Below the pieces are notes generated by a model, which had not been told where the DNA came from, made no database searches, and saw nothing but the letters and a program-made list of their open reading frames with translations. The position numbers and the translations under genes are program-made. Of a DNA stretch of 37,908 nt, positions 29,619 to 37,908 are shown piece after piece. The first letter of the stretch is position 1. Each line of letters opens with the position of its first letter. The stretch comes from Chara braunii (lineage: Eukaryota; Streptophyta; Charophyceae; Charales; Characeae): the NCBI GenBank assembly GCA_003427395.1, contig BFEA01000464.1:251032-288939 (forward strand), in the 5' to 3' direction.

Positions 29619-30741
29619 CAGACTGAAATGTTGTCTTGATCGCATTAGTTTATCCCTGTAGTCGATCTAGTTACTACGCTTGTTTTGCCTATTTTCGGAG
29701 TGTCATTTGTGCTTTGCATTTAATTTTTTTTTCCCTCTTACTCGGTCAATGGCCTTGAGACATCATCTAAGTTCGAATAGCCCAATCCTGCATTAATATA
29801 GAGTTATTTGGTTATCCGAGTTGAGTGGGATTCGAACTAAGGTTTGTGTTTTCACAGTTTATGGGTGACACTGCTTTTAATATTGAATTTTTGCACGTGT
29901 TTTCATTTAATTGTGTTGTTGTAGTTAAGCAGGATTTTTGTACGTGTTTTTGGAGTGTCCGCTGCACTTTGCTGTCAAATATTAACAGATCTTTAAATTT
30001 TCTTCTAAGATCACATGCAAGGTTTTTCTGTTCTTTCATGTAAGTCTTTAAGTTCAAGGAACATCAGATTCCGAACTGATTGAAATATTGTCAAGTTCAA
30101 CTTGATCCGACACTCACTGAGTCTCACGTTTTGCAATATGTGTTTATGTTGTGTAAGCTTGGTATTATAATTAATATAATAAATTGAATATGACTTCTTG
30201 GATTTTGCGATAGAATGGATGTATTCATGTTATGAAAGGTTGGGATAATATACAATAGTTAACTCATGAAACTTGTAGTGATGCAGATATGCGACTTTCT
30301 TTAAAAATAGAATCATGGATAGTTGGCTAATGAAACTTGTATTGATTCGGATATGCAATTTTCTTTTCAATACTTGATTATACAATATTTGTCAATAAGA
30401 TGCTAAAATTATCTGCTCTTGTTGTTAAATTTACTTTTGTTCTGGCAAATTTGTTAATTTCATTATGTTCACTTTTTACAAAACATTTCATTTTTAACGA
30501 AAACATTGTTCTTCCTAACTCGCACTGATGGTGTATGCCTATGTGAGCAGAATTATCTATGACACATTTAACATTGGGATTCTCGAATACCCAACGAACG
30601 ACGACTGTAAAATTTGTAGCCTTTGTAGTCAAATTGTCCGCAGTCAAGGCTGAACAAATCGTTCGAGGTTAGATGGAAATGCGCGTCCGATCTAGGGCCA
30701 CGAGGCAGACAATAGTCATTCCAAAGGGCATGTGGGAACGT
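29619..30741. other. A/T-rich region, no gene seen
   Basis: Clearly more A/T-rich than the rest. It contains one 64-bp tandem duplication (30257-30370) and a stretch at 30460-30512 that resembles the reverse complement of 15760-15800. GGATTCGAAC near 29828 is like a tRNA T-loop but no cloverleaf can be built around it. Confidence 0.5.
30257..30370. repeat. 64-bp tandem duplication
   Basis: AGTTAACTCATGAAACTTG at 30257 and AGTTGGCTAATGAAACTTG at 30321 start two similar units, each continuing with GATATGC and TTTCTTT. Confidence 0.7.
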
Positions 30742-31882
30742 GAAGTTCGTTGGGATCCGAACTCAAGGGTGGTGTGAGAGAGTCATAGAGAGAGAGGCGG
30801 GTTCTGCACTTGCGTATTTGGTGAAATCCACTACGCCGGAAGAAAACCACGACGTCGTTGGAGGCTAGTCAAAAATTAGTAGTCTGTCGGCATACGAACT
30901 TGCCCTGTTGTTCGGATTCGCAATGCGTCACGTTCTAGAGGCGGAAACGGATGACATTTGGTGGGCAGCCTCGAAGAACCGAACTTAACGAGGTGCATCA
31001 TGAGAAATTGCAGAAGTTCGTTGGGATCCGAACTTAATGAGTGCGAGAGAATTCACGAGGCACCTGATCGACCACAGTCAAGAAAGAGGTCCGGTGAAAA
31101 GGCGAAGGGCACATGATCATCCGTGATTTGCATGCTGTCCTATTTCACGATGTGCGACGTTTGCTCTTAGACGAGGCTAACGTTCGAAGAACTGATTCGA
31201 GCAGGTATGTTCGATGAATCCTTTTCGGAATACCGTGAAGTTCGGATCCGGGCGAACTTGGCTATTTTTCAAAACCACGACCCACCAGTCGAGCCACAAA
31301 CATGTCGTATGTAAGGTGAGATGGTTTAGTTCACCGGGATCCGAAGTTCGCGAGAGTGCGTTAGAAAGAGAGACAAACGTTTGTCAAACTCGCAGCGCCG
31401 CACTCTCTTGAAGTCCGGATCCCGGCGGACTTCTCATTTTCGCAAATGTTCTGGTTCGGCAGAAATGTCTGTCAAACTCGCAGCCCCACACTCGCTTGAA
31501 GTCCGCATCCCGGCGGACTTCACATTTTTGCAAATGTTCTGGTCCGGCTGTGGTCAAGGGTTGCACCACGTATACAAACAACAACACAAGTTCGCCCGCA
31601 TCCGAACGTCGCGTGTTGTCCAAACTGGGCATCGAATCACGGTTGTTGGCCATGTCTACCTCCGAACTTAACATGTTGCAAAACCGAATAGCGGAAGAAG
31701 TTCGGATTCCGGCAAACTTCAAGTATTCGACGGACCGTCATCGGTCCTTTGATGCGCCTCTGGTTAGTTCCGAGGTGGGTATAGCCAACGCCATAATCCG
31801 AAGTTCTTCTGCTATCCGGTTCCTCCAACCCGACATGTCAGGGGATATGTGAAAATACGAAGTCCGCCGGGATCCGGACTTC
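30742..31882. repeat. 24-bp palindrome cluster 4 (nine sites, both orientations)
   Basis: Sites near 30742, 31013, 31237, 31328, 31411, 31498, 31587, 31697 and 31859, each about 24 bp. Arms are GAAGTYCG and CGRACTTC around the core YCGGGATC or its complement. Unlike the other clusters, orientations are mixed: the 31237, 31411, 31498 and 31697 sites are reversed. GA tracts and the GGTGAAATCCAC / CGTTGGAGGC flank shared with 14320-14640 show this is a dispersed repeat family rather than isolated sites. Confidence 0.8.
31384..31557. repeat. 87-bp tandem duplication carrying a palindrome in each copy
   Basis: 31384-31470 and 31471-31557 are tandem copies (GTCAAACTCGCAGC at the start, GCAAATGTTCTGGT near the end). 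Each holds one 24-bp palindrome. Confidence 0.85.
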
Positions 31883-32135
31883 AACAGAATGTGGGACAAG
31901 TGAATTGACTTGGAGTTGGAGAGAGAGGTGGCGGAAGGGATGGAGAGAAATAGAGAGAGATCGAGGGAGCTGAGCGGAAATTTTGGATGACGCCACCGAC
32001 ATCTGGACTTCGGCCGCTGAGCGACCTCAACGAAATGTGTGCATTCATGTGATGGGATGTGGTGTACGGGAAGGGTTGAATGGGATGTAACGGCGACACG
32101 GGTTGTGGCGGCCGAACAACGTTCATTGCGCAACA
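31883..32135. other. no gene seen; GA-rich
   Basis: A GA-rich stretch (31917-31975) followed by unremarkable sequence. No supported feature. Confidence 0.4.
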
Positions 32136-32274
32136 AGTTTCGATGACCAACGAGGTTCGATGTCCACTTACGTTCGATGTCCGACAAGGTTCGACGTCCA
32201 ACGAGGTTCGATGCCCGACAAGGTTTGATGTCGGACAAGGTTCGATGGATGACAAGGTTCGATGTGCAACATAA
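32136..32274. repeat. 17-bp tandem repeat, about eight units
   Basis: Units GTTCGATGTCCGACAAG and variants (GTTCGACGTCCAACGAG, GTTTGATGTCGGACAAG) follow head to tail with an exact 17-bp step between 32155 and 32274. The period is not a multiple of three, so overlapping ORFs are chance. Confidence 0.9.
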
Positions 32275-32793
32275 TTGTGACGATGGTGTCTTTTGTCCTT
32301 TCGCCAGTTCTGACCCTGCACAACATGGAAAGGCATCGTCCTTCACTCGTTTCGATCGCGAAAGTGACCAATCGACTGATCGATTGCCTGCTATCAATTG
32401 ATGTGTTCGTTGGTCGATCGAAGAGCAATCGAATCGAAACGAGTGAATGGACAAAAACACTCACACAGCGCATGTGTTTTGCCCATTCACTCCTTTCGAT
32501 CGCGGGAAACTCTTCGTTTCGACAATCAATCAGTCAATCAAACCTGTGTACACGTTGAATCTGCTTTCAATGTTTGGCAATTACAAAACTGAACGTTGGC
32601 CGGCGAGCGACCTATCTGTCCCTTTCGCGAATGCACAACTCAATTGTACTGATTGATCGACTGCTCGGTTGGCGATTGATCGTCTTCGACCAAACAGTCG
32701 ATTGCTCAGTAGGTCTGCCAGGATCGATTGATTGATCGATTGCTCCGTTGGCGGCTGATCGACTGCTTGCTCAGTTGATCAAGCGAACGATTC
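32275..32793. other. no gene seen; GATTGATCGA-rich DNA
   Basis: No supported gene. From about 32640 the sequence is dominated by degenerate ATTGATCGATTGCTC-type words, an irregular simple repeat leading into the 222-bp duplication. Confidence 0.45.
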
Positions 32794-33200
32794 GTCGATT
32801 GATCGCGTGTGCTGTCTCGACAGTACGACCACATGCTTTGATTAATCATCTGCTCGGGGGCGAAAGCATTGGGACAGCACACACGATCAATCGACCGATC
32901 GCGAGTGATCTGTTTGTGTTTCGCGATTGGTCGATTGATCGCACAATGTTACCACAACACATGTGATCGATTGATCGCACACTGTTACCACAAACTGTTT
33001 TTTTTTCCGCGAATGGTCGATTGATCACGTGTGCTGTCTCGAAAGTGCGACCACGTTCGTTGATTAATCATCTGGTGGGGACGAAAGCATCAGGAAAGCA
33101 CATACGGTCAATCAACCGATCGCGAATGATATGTTTGTGTTTCACGATTTGGTCGTTTGATCGAGTGTGCGGTGTCGACTTTATCACCGCGTGCTCTGAT
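32794..33200. repeat. 222-bp tandem duplication with hairpin arms
   Basis: Two units with period 222 (GATTAATCATCTG at 32840 and 33062). In unit 1 a 23-nt arm beginning GTCGATTGATCGCG (32794-32816) is complementary, with one mismatch, to the arm at 32873-32895 (GACAGCACACACGATC onward), giving a hairpin with a 56-nt loop. Unit 2 keeps a weaker version of both arms. Confidence 0.7.
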
Positions 33201-33542
33201 TGATCGTCCTTCGGGATGGGTGATTGGGGACTCTTTACTGTGCAGTGTCCTGCTTGTTTGCCGATGGGCGAGCAAACTGTTCACCGAGCAAGTTTTGGTG
33301 GTCGAAATGACAAGAATCTAGTAAGCGTTGTAATACACATATACAACACGATCCATGCACCGTGCAGCGCTAGAAAGTGCGCGTTCGTTGGATCGCTTGC
33401 GCACACAAGCAATCATCCATGAATAAAGCACGAGCACACTCGCAATACACACCATATCATTCATTTCTGAGCGCACACCTTATCACACCATTCATCTCTG
33501 AACGCACACCATATCATTCATCCCTGAGCGCACACCATATCA
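33201..33542. other. no gene seen; short repeats before the microsatellite
   Basis: No supported gene. GCGCACACCATATCATTCAT-type words recur four times between about 33448 and 33540. Confidence 0.45.
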
Positions 33543-33560
33543 TCTCTCTCTCACTCTTGC

Positions 33561-33608
<48 letters not shown>

Positions 33609-33637
33609 TCTCTCTCTCTCTCTCTCTCCCCCTCTCC

Positions 33638-33723
<86 letters not shown>

Positions 33724-33803
33724 AGACAGATATACACACACATACACACACACACACACACCCATAGATATAAATATACACACACACACACATGGACACA
33801 CAC
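33543..33803. repeat. compound microsatellite (CT)n(CA)n(TA)n(CA)n
   Basis: CT-rich until 33652, CA until about 33684, TA until about 33721, then CA/TA mixtures to 33803. ORFs over this interval (Ser/Leu repeats on plus, Glu/Arg and Cys/Val repeats on minus) are artefacts. Confidence 0.97.
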
Positions 33804-35860
33804 ACCAGTATGCATATCAGACTATATATACAGAGGAGAATAGTGCATGCTTAATCGTCCACCAAAATAGGACTATAGGATGAATGGAGGTCTGAATAGG
33901 GGGGCATTCCCACACAAAAAAAGGAAATGAGTCGTTGTGCAGATCGGGTTTGGCTATTCTTTCCAGTCCTTTTTTTTCCCCAAACCCTCCCCTTGCACCC
34001 TTTGGTATCTGGGGACCAGCGATATCCCAACCCCTGCGCATCGGCATAATGATCAGACGCACAACAATGGTCTGGCAATTCCTTTTTAAGATACTATGGA
34101 CCGCACATGGTGGTTAGTTATGGATCAAAACTGAAGCACACAGACTTGCTACTTCCACGGGTAAATCCCCGACAACCCAGGGAATAGTGACTGGATTACT
34201 CAGCACAACTGCTCAAGGTGGCCACGCCACCAAAGGCACCCCACCCCCTTTACCCTGGGAAGTGGCCACATTCACTACCCCACTCTTTAGTCTCACTTTG
34301 GGCAGGAGTTTCCTTCGTCAGAACCAAAGGGATGGGAGCCCGTGCTAAAGGCATAAAATTACGATGGGCCTCTCATGAATGGCTTGCCACCGGGATATCT
34401 GAACATAACAAGTACCTATAACTTTTTCACGGCTGCATACATATAAACATGACCCTTGTGAAATAGGTGGGTTGGCCTACATTTGGCCCTCTGCCTATTC
34501 AAAAGAAAGGATTACCCCTTATAACATTGGCGCACAGTAGAAATGCGAACAATGGGACTATGTGCATCTAGAAACTATCGAGTTCACCAGACCACGCCCA
34601 ATGCTCAAAGGACACTAGGGCTAACCGACCCTGGTCGAACTGCGAAATTTGTGGCGGCATCCGTTTTCGAAATGTCCCGACCTATCCACCTCGCTCATGG
34701 TTCCTCTCATATCTTCCTATATAACTCTTACGACGCATACCCCTGTGCATCCTGTTTTCATGCGTCTGTTCGTTACTCTGTGGAGGCTTGCTTGTGAAAC
34801 ATCTTCAATCGCTTTGGCTACGGCAGGTCTTGACATGGACAGCTTCTTGTATGCCGACTTCGTGGAGTCCTTGAGCGACGAGGAAGCGGTATAATATGTT
34901 ATCCTTTACTCACCTGACCTTTGCCTCTTTGGAAGAATGCGGCAGCTGGAAAGGCGTGTTGCATGTTTGTTGTGTATGTAGGCCTGGATTTCCCTCTAAT
35001 GATCCGTAGGTGGCAACAATGAAAAACGTTTTAGGGGCTCGCCACACCCTTCCTGCTGCAACCTTTGCGACACATTCCGTCGTCTTCCGGTCGGCCTTTG
35101 AAGTTTCACAATCAAACCTCATTGTTACAGTTCTCACGAATTGACTGCATCTGTGTTGTTCCTCGAAGGCCTGAAGTCGGGATGAGCTCTCCTATGTCAT
35201 TAAATGTTGTTCCTCCTATTATGATCTGACTACCTACCGTCTTAGCCACAATATGATTAGTTTCTGCCTACTCCTTGTTATCCCACTTACGCTATGGGCC
35301 GATGATCGATAGTGACAGCTAAATGGACTACTTGGGCCTCTTCCTCTGTTGCATCTAGCTCTTGATACTATCTATGGATATAGTATGCCTCTCCCTTTCC
35401 CTCTCAGGACTTCCCTCGTAACCAAGGCTTGGGCTCAATATGTCGAATCAAAATGATGGTCTGTATAGAGGGTGATAGAGTTGGGCGGATGATGTGGCAA
35501 GTTCTTCCTAAACCAAGAGATGTAGGCGACCATGGGCTGATGCTTGAGTGATATCATAGTAATTACGGTTATGCATGCTCACTCTATTTGCTCCCTCCCA
35601 TGACCATTTGGGATTCCCTTTCTTTTTGACAGAACGTAGACTGACCACGCCCTGGTTCTACTAAGGACCGATGATTAGTATACATTAGAATCCTACGGAG
35701 GTAGGATGATACCCTGCGCTGGATCTCGGAGTTGGGTCACCGGCGCCGAGGAGCTGTTTAGAGAGATCATGGGGTCGGGCCCCGACTCAAGGATTGATGA
35801 TTATAGAGCAATGGGGGATGATGAACGATAACATTCTCTCTTAAGCCTAGGGGATTACGA
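33804..35860. other. no gene recognised
   Basis: A long stretch without a supportable gene. A short plus-strand frame around 34796-34894 ends M-D-S-F-L-Y-A-D-F-V-E-S-L-S-D-E-E and reads like real protein, but it is too short to assign. Another at about 34318-34420 (R-A-K-G-I-K-L-R-W-A-S) is similar in quality. These may be scraps of decayed mobile elements. Confidence 0.35.
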
Positions 35861-37908
35861 TAACAACGATGGGAATCTGGTTTATTACGGGGTTTTGTCT
35901 ACATAGAGGCAAGGAACATTGGGGTGGACATGATTCTCGTGAATTGAGACTTTTTTCGACCATCCTTTTCTTTCTTAGCTTTCTTACTTTCGGGTGTGAT
36001 GTGGTTGCACCATCTTTGGTTGGATTGATTTCAGAGAAAGAATGGTTGTTTTTCCCCTCCCGCTAGGAATACCTTTAAGGGGTCTGCCTCTCGATCTGAC
36101 GGCCTCAACTTAGCTTACTGCCACCGTATTGGTTGGACATGGCCACACATGGTGCCTCATCATCTGGCGTTTGGTCAATTACCCATGAACGAGCTGGTAT
36201 ATGTCTTTGGTTTTTAGGAAATTTGTGGCTACCATTGATGCTTGTAACAAATCGGCGTCCATAGAGCTAGGTGAGTTGAGTACACTGTCGGGATATTCCC
36301 CCCACTGCTAGGCATGCTGATCTATTCCACCACACCCGATTGCCTCTAGATGATGATAACTGGCATATGAAGGGACCCTGCAAGGAGTATTATTATCTCA
36401 TTCGTTCTGTACAGGGTTTGGCGAAATGTGTTCACCAGCTTAGGACTGAGGATTTTTCGTTTGGTGTGATGGGTCTAGTGTCTGCTCGGGATCAACGACT
36501 ATTTTTTATAAAAATAAGGGGAAGAAGAGTAGCAGCATTCCTTCTGAATCGACCGTTGTAAGGACAAGTATTTTTGACCACACCCCAAAAAAAAGGGGGG
36601 GACTCGTGAATTGGGTTGTCAAGTTTAACAGTATTGGTAGGATAATGGGTTGTAAATATATTCTCTAGACCTGTCCACTGTTAGGTTAGGATATCAACAG
36701 CTACATCCTGGGACGTTGCAGATTGAGTCCATAGTGGCGGCGAATAGGAAGAGGATTATGGCTTGCATTTCTTAATTTGGTTTTTTTCCTTTCCCTGCTG
36801 CTTTGGAAACAATCGCTACTTCATTTCGTTGGAGTTGAGAAGGAATGTGTGGCTTCCACCCCTGATAAGCATGGCACCTTTCTTAATTAATCCTCCTTTA
36901 AAGGATCTGCTGCTCGATCCGGTGAATAGAGGTTGATGTCTTTTTAGCATGAGCAATGGGGGATGACGGATAGTGGCATTTTTCCTAAGTCTACCGAACG
37001 ATTGAAATAGGGTTAAATGGGTTTTGTAATCTAGTTCACGTTCTTTGTGGGATAGTGTCTGAGCATTAGATTGAGGATGGGACTCGTAATTTTCAGAATT
37101 TTTTCTCATTCCATCTTTGCCTCTCCTAGCGATAACAGGGCTGCTCCATCAATGGTTCAGTTTTTTTTGGGGGATGTTTATGAAGGCTCGACCCTCCCCA
37201 AGGGTAGCTATTTTTCAGTCCTCAACAAGGAAATGCCCCCGTGGTATGGTGATTTGGGTCGGTGATCTTAGCTAGGATTATAGGGGATGGTGATCGGCTG
37301 CACTTTCTCCGGGGTTGGCAACTGAGGGAGTAGGAATTGATAGCCGGTTTCTGTGATTTAGCAGATGAGAATTGAGGGGGATGATGAATGGGTATTGAAA
37401 CAAGGATTGGATCTCACTATTCGAATTTTTCTTGAGGGGTTGCTCCATCATCGAATCAATAATTACGGTGAAGGACTGTGTGGCCTCGACCCCTGCTAAT
37501 ATGTGATATTGTTGTTTCATCATTTCTCTCTCTCCTTTTTTTTTTGCCTCTTGGTCTAATGTCCACTCCTCTGTTTTCCCAACCCGCATATGGTATCCGA
37601 AGAACTGTCGTTTGAATTCTACGCATAAACAAGCCACAACACGTCTCCCCGATCTTTTTCTCTAGTCGAATGGTTGTTGTCAGATGAGCGTAGCATGATC
37701 ATGGTCATGGTCTCCCCCACTGCTCGTGAACTCCCCCTTAATGATTAACTGCCACCTTATTGGCATACGGGAGGGACCCTGCGTGTGCTAGGCTAGTAGC
37801 ATCAGGAAACACATACTAGCTCAACACTTTGAATGTCCCGGAGGATGATGAGTCTAAATGCCTGCCTAAGGGGACGGGAGCTATTTCAGAAATGAGAGAG
37901 ATATGATG
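35861..37908. repeat. strongly diverged repeat field
   Basis: Recurring word groups suggest old copies of one repeat: GACTCGTGAATT-like at 35936, 36601 and 37081; TGCWCCATC at 36007, 37142 and 37440; GTGTGGC with CCACCCCTG or CGACCCCTG at 36847 and 37480; CTGCCACC with ATTGG at 36117 and 37749; GGGACCCTGC at 36374 and 37773. The copies are too eroded to give a unit length or family, and no gene was recognised. Confidence 0.35.

Noticed and set aside
29815-29845. tRNA-like T-loop GGATTCGAAC
   Set aside because: No acceptor stem, D-arm or anticodon arm could be built around it on either strand.
7346-31882. Reading the 24-bp palindromes as tRNA-derived SINE B boxes
   Set aside because: GTTCGGATCCC is two changes away from a B-box consensus, but no A box was found at the expected distance and both arms are conserved, which a B box would not need. 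Kept only as an alternative for the family's origin.
33377-33883. ORFs over the CT/CA/TA microsatellite
   Set aside because: They consist of Ser-Leu, Thr-His, Ile-Tyr, Glu-Arg or Cys-Val repeats produced by dinucleotide runs.
34543-34894. Short plus-strand gene around 34649-34894
   Set aside because: Only the last 20 or so residues look protein-like. There is no homologous copy in the window and the overlapping frame is equally open.

Overview
The window looks like repeat-rich nuclear DNA from a eukaryote with a large genome. The evidence is phase-compatible GT-AG introns, two satellite arrays, compound microsatellites, a decayed LINE 3' end, a 155-base assembly gap, and no operon-like gene packing. 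The family content (Ulp1/C48 proteases, DUF7869-type proteins) and the ACGT/G-box cluster would suit a green-lineage genome such as a charophyte alga, but that assignment is a weak inference and no sequence here proves it. There are no clean intact genes. The coding signal is almost all in decayed copies, recognised because diverged copies inside the window align with each other.

The main content is two diverged copies of one large gene on the minus strand. Copy 1 runs from about 13550 down to 5995 and copy 2 from 22551 down to 16141. Each copy encodes, in order: a basic NLS-like N-terminus; a ParB/sulfiredoxin-like segment (G-Q-H-N-x-A-A-A motif); a conserved middle region; a segment resembling the motif IV to strand 5 part of an N6/N4 DNA methyltransferase; a low-complexity linker (acidic in copy 1, Gly/Ser-rich in copy 2); and a Ulp1/C48 SUMO-protease-like domain with His, Asp, Gln and Cys in place. 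In both copies a phase-1 intron at the same point joins linker to protease in frame. The copies carry nonsense codons, and copy 1 also has frameshifts. I do not know a described family with this ParB, methylase-like and Ulp1 combination in a eukaryote; it is the best candidate for an undescribed system.

Layout: 1-4700 is repeat debris with a LINE 3' end, a three-copy 43-bp repeat and an ACGT-motif cluster. 4700-5470 is a tandem array. 5995-13550 is copy 1. 13700-14590 is a palindrome-bearing repeat cluster. 14693-15529 is an unrecognised broken coding region on the minus strand. 16141-22551 is copy 2. 22689-25345 holds two satellites (18-bp and 21-bp units) that share a 12-bp core in opposite orientations. 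26002-28863 is a broken DUF7869-type gene on the plus strand, followed by an unrecognised ORF containing isolated Ns. 30742-31882 is the fourth palindrome cluster. 32136-33803 has 17-bp tandem repeats, a 222-bp hairpin-bearing duplication and a CT/CA/TA microsatellite. 33804-37908 shows no recognisable gene, only strongly diverged repeats.

A 24-bp imperfect palindrome recurs about 27 times in four clusters: upstream of copy 1, inside its intron and coding linker, and elsewhere. Whether it is a mobile unit, a SINE-like relic or a binding site for the ParB-like protein cannot be settled from this window.
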